Shown piece by piece: positions 8,265-16,503 of a DNA stretch of 48,685 nucleotides. This DNA comes from Streptomyces griseus (GTDB lineage Bacteria > Actinomycetota > Actinomycetes > Nanopelagicales > Nanopelagicaceae). A model generated the notes under the pieces. The model worked only from the letters and a program-made list of their open reading frames with translations. It ran no database searches and was not told where the DNA came from. Position numbers and translations under genes: made by a program. The stretch spans positions 1 to 48,685 of the forward strand of contig CAMCYO010000010.1 of NCBI GenBank assembly GCA_945884695.1. The letters are read 5' to 3'. Numbering within the stretch: the stretch's first letter is position 1; each line of letters starts with the position of its first letter.

Positions 8265-10723
8265 GTACGTACTATGGCCCCTGTTCTGGCTATAGCTTGA
8301 GAAGCAGCTGCCTCTCTCATTTCAGAAACTTCCGCCGCAGTCAAAGTGCGATCAAGGGCTCTGAAAGTAAGGGTGAAAGCTAATGAAATCTTCCCTTTGC
8401 CAATTTGATCGTACCTATCAAATAATTCGATTGACTCGAGCATGGATCCAGCACCTTCTCTGAGCGCCTCTTCGACATCGTGCGCTGGTATGTGTGCATC
8501 GACAATCAATGAAATATCTTGAACAGCAGCGGGCATCGTTCCTAAAAATTGCGCCCTAACAATTCCTGCAAATGGAACAGCGGAGAGATTGATTACAAAT
8601 GCGCAAGACCGTGCGGGTAAACCAAAATCGCTAACAACTCTGGGATGCAGTTCACCGGCATGTGCAATAACGATCCCACCGACAAGAAATTCTGCGCAAC
8701 GCCCAGGGTGCCAAGGAGCAAAGTCAGAACGCTTGACTTCAAAATCTACACGAAATGCTGTAAGTAAAGTTTGTGCATGGGATATGGCATCGCTCCAATC
8801 GAACGGACGGCCTTCACCTTGCCACCCTTGTACTTCAGCGCTCCCCACCAGCAACCCACCCACATGAATGGGTTGCGCAGGAACGCTCGCGTAAATAGCG
8901 TCGACTATCTTCTGCGAAGGCCGAGTACTCACGTCTGGTGACTGCGCAGGAGCCATGTGCGATGGTTTTCTAAATACTGATCCAATTTCAAATAGTGCAA
9001 AATTTCGGAAGCCACGGCTGAGATTACGCTGCGCAGCTTCAACGAGTCCAGGAATGAGATGGGGACGAAGTAATGGCACATCTTCCGATATAGGATTGAG
9101 AATTTGGAAAGTTGAAGCCCTCTCTCCAGTGAAACCCATTTTAGTAATCGTGGATTGTGAAACGAATGGATACGTTTGAACTTCAACAAAACCACGCTCT
9201 GCTAAAAGATTAGCCACAACTCTGCGCCGAACTTGTGTAGGAGTTAAACCAGGACTTACAGGCCTAGGGGGCAAGATTGAGGGAATGGAGTCAAAACCAA
9301 TCATGCGGGCAACTTCTTCAACAAGATCTGCAGGAGATGCTAAATCCGCCCTCCATGATGGAGGTGTTACTTTCCATTGCGTAGCTTTTCTGTCCGCAAT
9401 AGAACAGCCAACAATGGCGAGTTTCTGTGCCACAACTTCATTAGAAATCTTGGCGCCAGTTAACTCCTCTGGGTACCGAGGATTAAAAACTACAACGGGT
9501 AAGGCTTCTATCTTTCCTGCGGTGTGAGATCCCACATGTTTAGCGCCACCGAATTCGATAAGCAGCTGTGCAGCTCTGGCAGATGCTACGCCAGCCATCT
9601 CGGGATCTACTCCCCTTTCAAATCTTCGTGATGCTTCAGTTGATAGTTTGTGAGATCTCGCGTTCTTGGCAATGGCCACAGGAACGAAACGAGCGGCTTC
9701 AATCGCAATACGAACCGTGGTTGCAGTTACTTGAGATTTTTCTCCACCCATAGTTCCAGCAATGGCAAGAGGTTCTCTATTATCGCAAACAACAAGATCA
9801 TTTGCATTAAGGGTTCGGACTTGTCCATCCAACGTTTTGATTGTCGAATATTTATTCGCTCTTCTGATGTGGATAGACCCATGGATCTGGTTTGCGTCGA
9901 AAGCGTGTAGAGGTTGACCTAATTCCAACATCACATAATTTGTTACATCAACAGCTAATGAGATGGAGCGCATCCCACATTTTTCGATTTTGCGACGCAT
10001 CCACAACGGGGTTGATGTAGCTGGATTAAAACTATCAAGAGTTCTGATGTGAATCACGTTAGCCCCTGTTGAGTCTTCTATCTCAACACTAATTCCATCT
10101 TTTCCGATTTTGAATACTGATGTATCAACAGTGTCTCGAGGGTCAGAAAATTTAACGCCAAGGGATGCCGCAATCTCGCGCGCTAGGCCCCGAATTGATA
10201 ACGCGTAACCACGATCTGGATTAACTGCTACATCGAAAATTACATCGGAAATTTCTAGTAGTGCAAGAGCATCAGCGCCCGGCTTGGCGCATCCGGGTGG
10301 CAGAACAAGAATCCCTGAGTGATCATCTCCCAGTCCTAATTCCTTAGTGGAAGCAATCATGCCGTCGCTCATTTTTCCATAAGTTTCTCTCTGTGAAATT
10401 GTAAATCCACCAGGGAGCACAGCTCCGGGTAAGGAGAGAACCACAAGATCGCCAACTTTGAAATTGGTAGCTCCACAAATAACAAAACGTTCGCTGCCAG
10501 TCCCAGAATCTAGACCTACCCACCTAATTGACTTCCTAAATTCTGTTATTTCTTCTATGGAACTCACTTGCCCCACAACGATCGGACCTGAAATATCCCT
10601 GCCAGTTTCCGTAACACCTTCAACTTCGAATCCCACTCGTACAAGGCAATCTGAGATGTCCTGTGGGGTCGCAGATTGAGGAACTTGGGCAAATTCTTTA
10701 ATCCAGGAAAGTGGAATAAGCAT
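8258..10723 (-). CDS. pheT: phenylalanyl-tRNA synthetase, beta subunit
   Basis: Large subunit of the (alpha-beta)2 enzyme that charges tRNA-Phe. The 821-residue protein has the N-terminal OB-fold tRNA-binding domain (about 40-150), the B3/B4 domain with LDGQVRTL and PLAIAGTMGG (about 210-390, site of editing of mischarged Tyr), B5 (about 410-480), a catalytic-like domain, and the C-terminal ferredoxin-like anticodon-binding domain (about 725-818). The length is normal. The start ATG overlaps the pheS stop by 1 bp (TGATG), consistent with equal production. The 48 bp after it hold the argC promoter. Confidence 0.96.
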   Translation of the reverse strand: MLIPLSWIKEFAQVPQSATPQDISDCLVRVGFEVEGVTETGRDISGPIVVGQVSSIEEITEFRKSIRWVGLDSGTGSERFVICGATNFKVGDLVVLSLPGAVLPGGFTISQRETYGKMSDGMIASTKELGLGDDHSGILVLPPGCAKPGADALALLEISDVIFDVAVNPDRGYALSIRGLAREIAASLGVKFSDPRDTVDTSVFKIGKDGISVEIEDSTGANVIHIRTLDSFNPATSTPLWMRRKIEKCGMRSISLAVDVTNYVMLELGQPLHAFDANQIHGSIHIRRANKYSTIKTLDGQVRTLNANDLVVCDNREPLAIAGTMGGEKSQVTATTVRIAIEAARFVPVAIAKNARSHKLSTEASRRFERGVDPEMAGVASARAAQLLIEFGGAKHVGSHTAGKIEALPVVVFNPRYPEELTGAKISNEVVAQKLAIVGCSIADRKATQWKVTPPSWRADLASPADLVEEVARMIGFDSIPSILPPRPVSPGLTPTQVRRRVVANLLAERGFVEVQTYPFVSQSTITKMGFTGERASTFQILNPISEDVPLLRPHLIPGLVEAAQRNLSRGFRNFALFEIGSVFRKPSHMAPAQSPDVSTRPSQKIVDAIYASVPAQPIHVGGLLVGSAEVQGWQGEGRPFDWSDAISHAQTLLTAFRVDFEVKRSDFAPWHPGRCAEFLVGGIVIAHAGELHPRVVSDFGLPARSCAFVINLSAVPFAGIVRAQFLGTMPAAVQDISLIVDAHIPAHDVEEALREGAGSMLESIELFDRYDQIGKGKISLAFTLTFRALDRTLTAAEVSEMREAAASQAIARTGAIVRTA

Positions 10724-11733
10724 CAGAGTCCAACTCCAAATTTCCTACTAAATCGAATGTCGCCTTCGACGATATCGTGCATATCCGTAATGCCATGACG
10801 AACCATCAGCGTTCGTTCTAAGCCCATACCAAATGCAAAACCACTATACGTTTCAGTATCAACTCCACAGGCTTGTAAAACTTTGGGATTCACCATCCCG
10901 CATCCACCCCATTCAATCCAACGCCCGTTGAAGAAAACATCTACTTCGGCGCTCGGTTCTGTAAATGGAAAGAACGATGGTCGCAGGCGAGTAATCGCTT
11001 GATCGCCGAACATTTTCTGTGCGAAGAGATCCAAAGTTCCTTTGAGATGGGCCATCGTGATTCCCTTGTCGACCACTAAACCTTCAACTTGGTGAAAAAC
11101 TGGAGTATGGGTTGCATCAAGTTCATCAGCTCTGAAAGTTCGCCCAGGACAGATTACATAGAGCGGAGGTTTGTTATCGAGCATAGTGCGAATCTGTACA
11201 GGCGAAGTATGTGTTCGAAGGACTAGATGAGCATCACGTGGTTCTATGAAAAATGTATCCTGCATGGTGCGAGCCGGATGATCTTGCGCAATATTGAGCG
11301 CATCGAAGTTCAACCATTCAGATTCCAGTTCAGGGCCTTCTGCAACAGAATATCCTTGAGCAATAAAAAAATCACTAATCTCATTCTTCACTATCGTTAG
11401 CGGATGTAGTCCGCCTTTATGCCCACGATGTACTGGAAGTGTGATATCTACAATTTCCGTTAATAAGACTTTGGCATCTCTTAAAGTTTCCAATTCCTGT
11501 GTTTTTGTTTCGATAGCAAGCGCGACAGTTGCTTTTGCTTCACCGATAATTTTTCCCATAGATGCTTTTTGGTCTGCTGGTAGCGAGCCTAAGAGGCGAC
11601 TTTGACCTGCAATAGGTGATTTATCACCCGCGTGCGCTAGTCTGGCAATTTTCAATTGATCAAGGTCTTGCGCTTGAGAGATATCGGCCACTGCTTCTGC
11701 AACGAAACGTTGTAGGTCGGCCTGCGCGGTCAT
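10723..11733 (-). CDS. pheS: phenylalanyl-tRNA synthetase, alpha subunit
   Basis: Catalytic subunit of PheRS. The 336-residue class II synthetase has an N-terminal coiled-coil region (about 1-90), motif 2 around CPGRTFRADELDATHTPVFHQVEG, and motif 3 near the C-terminus as GFAFGMGLERTLM. The start ATG at 11733 lies 6 nt downstream of a TAGACT -10 box and has no Shine-Dalgarno sequence, indicating a leaderless transcript and therefore no attenuator leader of the enterobacterial type. It lies 22 bp after trmH. Confidence 0.96.
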   Translation of the reverse strand: MTAQADLQRFVAEAVADISQAQDLDQLKIARLAHAGDKSPIAGQSRLLGSLPADQKASMGKIIGEAKATVALAIETKTQELETLRDAKVLLTEIVDITLPVHRGHKGGLHPLTIVKNEISDFFIAQGYSVAEGPELESEWLNFDALNIAQDHPARTMQDTFFIEPRDAHLVLRTHTSPVQIRTMLDNKPPLYVICPGRTFRADELDATHTPVFHQVEGLVVDKGITMAHLKGTLDLFAQKMFGDQAITRLRPSFFPFTEPSAEVDVFFNGRWIEWGGCGMVNPKVLQACGVDTETYSGFAFGMGLERTLMVRHGITDMHDIVEGDIRFSRKFGVGL

Positions 11734-11739
11734 GGTCGC

Positions 11740-11745
11740 AGTCTA
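11740..11745 (-). promoter_or_regulatory. pheS leaderless -10 box (TAGACT-N6-ATG)
   Basis: TAGACT on the minus strand ends exactly 6 nt before the pheS ATG. No convincing -35 is visible 16-19 nt upstream. The placement matches the recurring leaderless pattern of this window. Confidence 0.6.
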
Positions 11746-11755
11746 CTGTGACAGG

Positions 11756-12544
11756 TTACTTTGATGCCGAACTAACACGAAACAAAGTGATGGCAACTGC
11801 TGAAGCAAGATTAAGGCTTTCGGCATTTCCCGCCATAGGAATGTGGACACTGGTGACATTTCTTAGAGATGTAAGACCCTCTATGCCCCTTGCTTCATTG
11901 CCGAATATCCATAACGACGGGCTTTGCGGATTGATATCCATTAAGGATTCTTCTCCATCTGCAGAAAGTGCGTAAATCGAATCATTTGGCCACTTCGATA
12001 ATAATTCGGAGAGTTCTACTCGTTCATAAACTGGTAGGTGCCACAAGGAACCGGCACTTGCCCGTACTACTTTGGGCGAATAAATATCCACACTGTTTGC
12101 AGAAGTAATTAGGCCGCTAAATCCCATCGCATCTGCACTACGCAAAATTGTTCCGGCGTTTCCGGGATCTTGTATTTCATGCAGATATACAAATTTCGAA
12201 TTTTCTGAAATTAGTATGTCTTCCATTTCCCACAATGGCATTTCACAAATAGCCAAAATTCCCTGCGGGGTAACGGTCTCACCCATAGCACCCATCACTG
12301 CATCGCTAACATCAACAGTTTCGAAAGCAGCGATGTCGAGACTCTCGGAAGCAATTTTGAGTCGACCTGCTGTAGTTAAGTACAGCGTCTGGATTTGCGG
12401 GCTAGCCTTTGCTTTGCTTGCTTCACGCAAAAATTGCAAACCTTCTGCGATAAAGACACCGCCTTCTCGTCGCTCTTTTTTCCCGCGAGAACCAAGAAGA
12501 GCCTTCACTCGCGCAATATGCGGCGAATGAAGGCTCTCAATCAT
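11756..12544 (-). CDS. SpoU/TrmH-family RNA 2'-O-methyltransferase
   Basis: Probable AdoMet-dependent 2'-O-methyltransferase acting on rRNA (TsnR/RlmB-like). The 262-residue protein has an N-terminal substrate-binding domain (about 1-95, starting IESLHSPHIARVKALLGSRG) and a SPOUT methyltransferase domain with HEIQDPGNAGTILRSADAMG near 121, the IFGNEARGI motif near 212 and the knot motif ESLNLASAVAITLF near 241. It lies 12 bp after rplT and before pheS, the standard actinobacterial place. The exact target nucleotide cannot be assigned. Confidence 0.9.
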   Translation of the reverse strand: MIESLHSPHIARVKALLGSRGKKERREGGVFIAEGLQFLREASKAKASPQIQTLYLTTAGRLKIASESLDIAAFETVDVSDAVMGAMGETVTPQGILAICEMPLWEMEDILISENSKFVYLHEIQDPGNAGTILRSADAMGFSGLITSANSVDIYSPKVVRASAGSLWHLPVYERVELSELLSKWPNDSIYALSADGEESLMDINPQSPSLWIFGNEARGIEGLTSLRNVTSVHIPMAGNAESLNLASAVAITLFRVSSASK

Positions 12545-12556
12545 TGAGGTAGGCAG

Positions 12557-12919
12557 TTATTTTGAAGTTAAATTTTTGCGCGCTACTTCAACCAATGTCT
12601 TAAAGGTTTCCGGTTCATTGGTTGCTAGTTCCGAAAGCACTCGACGATCAACTTCGACACCTGCCGCCTTGAGACCCTGAATGAAACGGTTATACGTTAA
12701 TCCGTTTTCACGACTTGCAGCGTTAATGCGTTGGATCCATAGCTGGCGAAAATCACCTTTTTTATCTTTACGGTCATTGAATGCATAGACCATGGAGTGA
12801 GTAAGTTGCTCTTTGGCTTTAGCGTAGAGACGTGAACGTTGACCTCTGTAACCGCTGGCACGTTCTAGAACTGTGCGACGTTTCTTGGCGGCATGGACGC
12901 CGCGCTTAACTCTTGCCAT
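12557..12919 (-). CDS. rplT: 50S ribosomal protein L20
   Basis: Large-subunit assembly protein binding 23S rRNA. The 120-residue product starts [15 protein letters not shown] and contains the basic helical segment with [15 protein letters not shown] and [22 protein letters not shown], typical L20 signatures, at normal length. The ATG has a strong AAGGAG site 8 nt upstream. It follows rpmI by 12 bp in the infC-rpmI-rplT operon. In other bacteria L20 can repress this operon; whether it binds the infC leader here is unknown. Confidence 0.98.
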   Translation of the reverse strand: MARVKRGVHAAKKRRTVLERASGYRGQRSRLYAKAKEQLTHSMVYAFNDRKDKKGDFRQLWIQRINAASRENGLTYNRFIQGLKAAGVEVDRRVLSELATNEPETFKTLVEVARKNLTSK

Positions 12920-12931
12920 TTAGGGCGCTCC

Positions 12932-13129
12932 TTACTTCAGGCCAAGCATGCGCTTGGCTGTAAATGCTGTTGTTGGTTTCGCGGTGGCATCATTAGTCAA
13001 ACGACGTGTGTGACGTGATGATTTGCGCTCAAGAAGGTGGCGCTTGCCAGCTCGCTCGTGCATGATCTTTCCAGATCCGGTAACGCGGAAAGTTTTCTTC
13101 GCGCCACTATGCGTTTTCATCTTTGGCAT
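12932..13129 (-). CDS. rpmI: 50S ribosomal protein L35
   Basis: Small basic large-subunit protein. The 65-residue product starts [22 protein letters not shown] and ends with RMLGLK, with the [15 protein letters not shown] core; length and composition are typical. A GAGAGG sequence lies 11 nt before the ATG. It sits 33 bp after infC and 12 bp before rplT. Confidence 0.98.
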   Translation of the reverse strand: MPKMKTHSGAKKTFRVTGSGKIMHERAGKRHLLERKSSRHTRRLTNDATAKPTTAFTAKRMLGLK

Positions 13130-13162
13130 GCTGCGTACATCCTCTCGATCGTCAAGTACTGC

Positions 13163-13741
13163 TTATTCAACTGCTTCAGATGCAGCTTTGGCCTTGCGGG
13201 CCGCTTTCTGCTCTGCAACTGCTTCCGTCTTCTTCTTCGTTGGACCTAACACCATCGTCATGTTGCGTCCCTCTTGCTTGGGAGCAAATTCGATGAAGCC
13301 AAATTCAGCGATATCTTCTGCCAAACGTTGCAAAAGTTTGTAACCCAACTCTGGCCTCGTCTGTTCGCGACCGCGAAACTGCATAGTTATCTTTACTTTG
13401 TCGCCTCCTCGAAGAAACTTTTCAATATGATTCCGTTTGGTTTCATAATCGTGAGCTTCAATCTTTGGTCGCATCCGAACCTCTTTAATCACAATGTGAG
13501 TTTGGTTCTGCCGTGCTTCCCGTGCTTTTTGCGCGATCTCGTATTTGTATTTTCCAAAATCCATGATCTTGCAAACGGGCGGAACGGCATCTGGAGCAAT
13601 CTCAACAAGGTCAAGACCAACTTCATCTGCCATTCGCAACGCGGTATCGATATCTACAACTCCGATTTGCTCAGCGGTATGTCCGATGAGGCGAACTTCG
13701 GCGACGCGAATTCGATCATTGATGCGGGCTTCTGTGGTGAT
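13163..13741 (-). CDS. infC: translation initiation factor IF-3, AUC start codon
   Basis: Binds the 30S subunit, prevents premature 50S joining and rejects non-standard start codons. I read the gene from ATC at 13741, giving 192 residues: [19 protein letters not shown], then the N-domain with [16 protein letters not shown], the linker [15 protein letters not shown], and the C-domain with [12 protein letters not shown]. An AAGGAG site lies 5 nt before the ATC. The first conventional start in frame, TTG at 13639, would delete the conserved RINDRIR...EVRLIG block, and the ATG four bases upstream is in another frame. Because IF-3 discriminates against rare start codons, an AUC start implies self-repression, as known for AUU in E. 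coli infC. The C-terminus is Ala/Lys-rich. Confidence 0.93.
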   Translation of the reverse strand: MTTEARINDRIRVAEVRLIGHTAEQIGVVDIDTALRMADEVGLDLVEIAPDAVPPVCKIMDFGKYKYEIAQKAREARQNQTHIVIKEVRMRPKIEAHDYETKRNHIEKFLRGGDKVKITMQFRGREQTRPELGYKLLQRLAEDIAEFGFIEFAPKQEGRNMTMVLGPTKKKTEAVAEQKAARKAKAASEAVE

Positions 13742-13771
13742 ACATACTCCTTCTCGGTCGTGTGCTTGTCA

Positions 13772-13874
13772 GCAGAAAATCTCTGCAAGGAAGCGCCGTG
13801 AAGAGCTCAAAAATGAGCTTCGACATACCAACTCGCCGAGGCGATGAAGGTGGGAGCGCTAACTCCTCTTGCAG
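13772..13874 (-). ncRNA. candidate structured leader RNA of infC-rpmI-rplT
   Basis: In the 199-bp gap before infC the minus strand can fold into a branched element. An outer stem pairs CTGCAAG (13868-13874) with CTTGCAG (13783-13789) and continues through GCGC (13856-13859) with GCGC (13793-13796). It encloses two hairpins, TCGC-CTCG-GCGA (13833-13844) and AGCTCA-TTTT-TGAGCT (13804-13819). A competing hairpin GCAGA-GATTT-TCTGC (13772-13786) shares bases with the outer stem, so the two states exclude each other. It ends about 30 nt before the infC start. No terminator U-tract follows either state. I know of no named family that fits. Confidence 0.55.
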
Positions 13875-13940
13875 TGAAAAAGCCACTGGTCTGCGTCGAA
13901 GGGTACTAGAAAGTGGAGAAAGAGAGAAATCGAGCCTTAA

Positions 13941-14708
13941 TCAGCCACCCATTGCGTGGACACCGCCATCGACATGGAGGATTTCACCTGTCGTCTTGGG
14001 AAGCCAGTCTGAGAGAAGGACGATTGTCGCTTGGGCTGCAGGGACTGGATCGTTAATATCCCACGCAAGCGGCGAACGTTGATTCCACACATCTTCAAAG
14101 TCTTCAAATCCTGGTATTGATTTAGCCGCCATGGTTTTAATGGGACCCGCGGCAACGAGGTTGACTCGAACATTTTCAGCTCCCAAATCACGAGCAAGGT
14201 AGCGAGAAGTAGATTCCAAGGCGGCTTTTGCAACGCCCATCCAATCGTATTTCGGCCACGCAACACTGGCGTCAAAATCTAAACCAACAACTGAAGCGCC
14301 ATTACTAAAAAGTGGTCGCGCTGCCATCGTCAATGATTTCAAGGAAAATGCTGAAATTTGCAAAGCTGTTGCTACATCGGGCCAGGCGGTATTGAGAAAA
14401 TTTCCACCCAGTGCCGATTCTGGAGCAAAACCAATGGAGTGAACAACTCCATGCAGGGTTGGTACGTGTTCACGAACGCGATCTGCAAGAGCAGCTAGAT
14501 CTTCATCATGAGTAACATCTAATTCAATAACTGGTGCAGTGTGAGGCAAGCGCCCAGAAATTCTCTCGGTAAGGCGCAGTACGCGCCCAAAAGAGGTGAG
14601 GAGAACAGTTGCGCCTTCCTCTTGGGCTAAACGTGCAATATGAAAGGCTATGGATGCATCGGTAAGTACTCCGGTTACGAGAATATTCTTTCCTGAAAGT
14701 AATCCCAT
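13941..14708 (-). CDS. fabI: enoyl-[acyl-carrier-protein] reductase (NADH), InhA-like
   Basis: Reduces trans-2-enoyl-ACP in the last step of each type II fatty acid elongation cycle. The 255-residue short-chain dehydrogenase has the FabI-type nucleotide motif VTGVLTDASIAFHIA (12-26), the VVHSIGF segment near 92, and the catalytic YDWMGVAK with the FabI spacing Tyr-x6-Lys. The sequence is closest in style to InhA-type actinobacterial enzymes. It starts 1 bp after fabG, so the two steps of fatty acid elongation are co-transcribed. Loss of the Tyr-x6-Lys spacing would suggest another reductase, but it is intact. Confidence 0.95.
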   Translation of the reverse strand: MGLLSGKNILVTGVLTDASIAFHIARLAQEEGATVLLTSFGRVLRLTERISGRLPHTAPVIELDVTHDEDLAALADRVREHVPTLHGVVHSIGFAPESALGGNFLNTAWPDVATALQISAFSLKSLTMAARPLFSNGASVVGLDFDASVAWPKYDWMGVAKAALESTSRYLARDLGAENVRVNLVAAGPIKTMAAKSIPGFEDFEDVWNQRSPLAWDINDPVPAAQATIVLLSDWLPKTTGEILHVDGGVHAMGG

Positions 14709-14709
14709 A

Positions 14710-15417
14710 TTAATGCCCCATTCCTAATCCACCATCAACAGGTATTACGGCCCCAGTTATATAACCAGCTTTCTCACTTGCAATAAATGCGACAACTCCT
14801 GCAACCTCGGCTGCGCTGCAAAATCGAGCAAGTGGTACAGCAGCTTCAATTTCATGGCGTCTTTTTTCATCAAGTTCGGCTGTCATATCAGTTTCCACAA
14901 AACCAGGAGCGATTACGTTAGCAGTTATCCCGCGGGTTCCGAGTTCCTTTGCAAAAGATCGCGCCATTCCAATTAAGCCAGATTTGCTGGCTGAATAATT
15001 TACTTGGCCAGCTGCTCCAACTGAGGCGACAACAGAACCTACAAATATCAATCGACCTCTCTTTAACTTCAGCAAACCTCTGGTAGCCCTTCGAGCCACT
15101 CGAAATGCTCCTGTGAGATTAGTGTCCAGTACATCTACGAAATCTTCATCGCTCATGCGCATCACCAATCCATCGCGGGTGATTCCTGCATTTGCAACTA
15201 TGATTTCAGGGATTCCGAATTTTTCTTCAATTACAGTAAATCCATCTTCCACGCTTTTGGTAGAAGTGACATCCATCGTTACTGCCTCAAAACCGGCAGG
15301 CGCAGGGCCGGAGCGATGAGAAACTACTACAAGAAAACCTTGGTTTTTTAACTCTTGCGCAATTGCTAAACCAATTCCTCGATTGCCTCCAGTGACAAGG
15401 GCTACAGGTTGTGACAT
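14710..15417 (-). CDS. fabG: 3-oxoacyl-[acyl-carrier-protein] reductase
   Basis: NADPH-dependent reduction of 3-ketoacyl-ACP in fatty acid elongation. From ATG 15417 the product is 235 residues, with VALVTGGNRGIGLAIA (4-19), the IVANAGIT motif near 77, catalytic Ser in VGSVVASVG and the Y-x3-K pair in NYSASKSGL. The frame continues to 15441, but I prefer 15417 because a TACCTT -10 box ends 6 nt upstream of that ATG and homology begins at MSQPVALVTGG. It leads fabG-fabI, the usual order in mycobacteria and relatives. Confidence 0.94.
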   Translation of the reverse strand: MSQPVALVTGGNRGIGLAIAQELKNQGFLVVVSHRSGPAPAGFEAVTMDVTSTKSVEDGFTVIEEKFGIPEIIVANAGITRDGLVMRMSDEDFVDVLDTNLTGAFRVARRATRGLLKLKRGRLIFVGSVVASVGAAGQVNYSASKSGLIGMARSFAKELGTRGITANVIAPGFVETDMTAELDEKRRHEIEAAVPLARFCSAAEVAGVVAFIASEKAGYITGAVIPVDGGLGMGH

Positions 15418-15423
15418 GGGTAA

Positions 15424-15454
15424 AAGGTACTGGCTACTCAAGCGTAAGTAACAA
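15424..15454 (-). promoter_or_regulatory. fabG promoter, leaderless type (TTGTTA-N19-TACCTT)
   Basis: The -10 TACCTT (15424-15429) ends 6 nt before the fabG ATG at 15417; a possible -35 TTGTTA (15449-15454) lies 19 nt further up, a slightly long spacer. It decides the fabG start: the upstream start at 15441 would precede the -10 box. Confidence 0.62.
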
Positions 15455-15527
15455 TTTCCACGCCGAAGGAAAGCAATTCTCGCGACAAATGTTCATATAT
15501 CAAGGTGCACGATGCGCAGGTAGGACC

Positions 15528-15533
15528 TAGGGT
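15528..15533 (+). promoter_or_regulatory. leaderless -10 box for the DUF3099 gene (TAGGGT-N6-ATG)
   Basis: TAGGGT ends exactly 6 nt before the ATG at 15540 and no ribosome-binding site is present. No clear -35 is visible. It drives the DUF3099-SURF1 pair and is divergent from fabG, with both promoters inside a 122-bp gap. Confidence 0.58.
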
Positions 15534-15539
15534 TGAGCC

Positions 15540-15806
15540 ATGCCTGAGGAATTGCACGACATTACATCTGCACAACCGGCTTTGAGTGATGATCAACCTG
15601 GAAGAAAACGCAAATACTTTATATCTATGATGATTCGTACAGCGTGTTTCCTAGCAACCCTTGTCACACCAAGCCCTATCCGATGGTTTTTTCTTTTTGG
15701 TGCCCTAGTGCTTCCATATTTTGCTGTGATCATTGCAAACGCCGGTCGTGAAACACTTAAACCTGGAGATTCTGTTATTCATGACCGACGTAAAAGTATC
15801 AATTAA
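15540..15806 (+). CDS. DUF3099-family small membrane protein
   Basis: Function unknown. The 88-residue product has a charged N-terminus, a basic stretch GRKRKYFISM (about 21-30) and two hydrophobic segments (about 29-43 and 47-67, the latter WFFLFGALVLPYFAVIIANAG), so it should be a two-span inner-membrane protein. This pattern matches the actinobacteria-specific DUF3099 family. The last 26 bp overlap the SURF1 gene. The pairing with SURF1 suggests a possible link to respiratory-chain assembly, but that is only inferred from position. Confidence 0.75.
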   Translation: MPEELHDITSAQPALSDDQPGRKRKYFISMMIRTACFLATLVTPSPIRWFFLFGALVLPYFAVIIANAGRETLKPGDSVIHDRRKSIN

Positions 15807-16503
15807 GAACAAGGAGAACCATCCACTCGTTGCAACACTCCTAGCGCTGCTTTTGGTTGGGCTCTGCATTTGGGCTAGTTCCTGGCAATATTCTCGAGGA
15901 GTTGCACGTCATGCCATGAATGCGCGAATTGCTACCCATGTACTCCAAAATCCAGTGGATTTTTCAACAATCGCAAAAGATATCAATGCAGCTGAATGGC
16001 GCAAAGTGAGCGTGCAGGGAACCTTCGATTCATCACATCAAATTCTTCTCCGTAATCGATACTCAGAGGGTAAATATGGTTTCGATTTACTGACATTGTT
16101 CACTGCCAGAAGTGGGGAAGTTTTTTGGGTAGATAGAGGATGGATCGCTCCCGGTAAAAATGCCACGCTTACTCCTGAATTGCCTAAAACCACATCTTCA
16201 GAGGTTCAGATACTTGGCAGAGTTCGTTTGGATCATTGGCTTCCACAAGGATCATTTTTCGCAATATCTGCGAGCAATCAAAATAAACTTGTCCCACAAT
16301 GGAATGCACAAGCGAAGTACTCACAAGAAACGCAAAAATACTATCTAGATTTACTGGACTCGAACAGCGTCGAGCTTGTTCCAGCATCACCGGTTGAACT
16401 TCCAGATTTAAGTGATGGGCCACATATGGCCTACGCACTTCAATGGCTCTTCTTTGCAGGGCTTGTGATTTACGCCCGTATTCGCTTACGCAGGGGCAGA
16501 TAA
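15781..16503 (+). CDS. SURF1-family cytochrome oxidase assembly protein
   Basis: Membrane factor for maturation of haem-copper cytochrome c oxidase. The 240-residue product has an N-terminal transmembrane helix (about 15-35), a long external domain and a C-terminal helix (about 215-233). Family features are LCIWASSWQYSRG near 29, EWRKVSVQGTF near 72, RGWIAPG near 119 and HMAYALQWLFFAGL near the end. I chose ATG 15781 (MTDVKVSIKN), overlapping DUF3099 by 26 bp; an upstream start at 15733 would lie within DUF3099. Its 3' end overlaps the convergent ABC exporter by 18 bp. The haem A synthase gene ctaA is 8 kb away. Confidence 0.88.
   Translation: MTDVKVSIKNKENHPLVATLLALLLVGLCIWASSWQYSRGVARHAMNARIATHVLQNPVDFSTIAKDINAAEWRKVSVQGTFDSSHQILLRNRYSEGKYGFDLLTLFTARSGEVFWVDRGWIAPGKNATLTPELPKTTSSEVQILGRVRLDHWLPQGSFFAISASNQNKLVPQWNAQAKYSQETQKYYLDLLDSNSVELVPASPVELPDLSDGPHMAYALQWLFFAGLVIYARIRLRRGR

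Noticed and set aside
9568-9910. Plus-strand ORFs inside pheT
   Set aside because: They are frames opposite a well-supported gene and show no family features.
13163-13639. infC read from the TTG at 13639
   Set aside because: It drops the conserved IF-3 N-terminal block that is encoded in frame up to ATC 13741, next to a proper ribosome-binding site.
13762-14082. Plus-strand ORF of about 106 codons across the infC leader and fabI end
   Set aside because: It is antisense to fabI and the leader RNA, has no ribosome site or recognisable family, and looks like a shadow frame.
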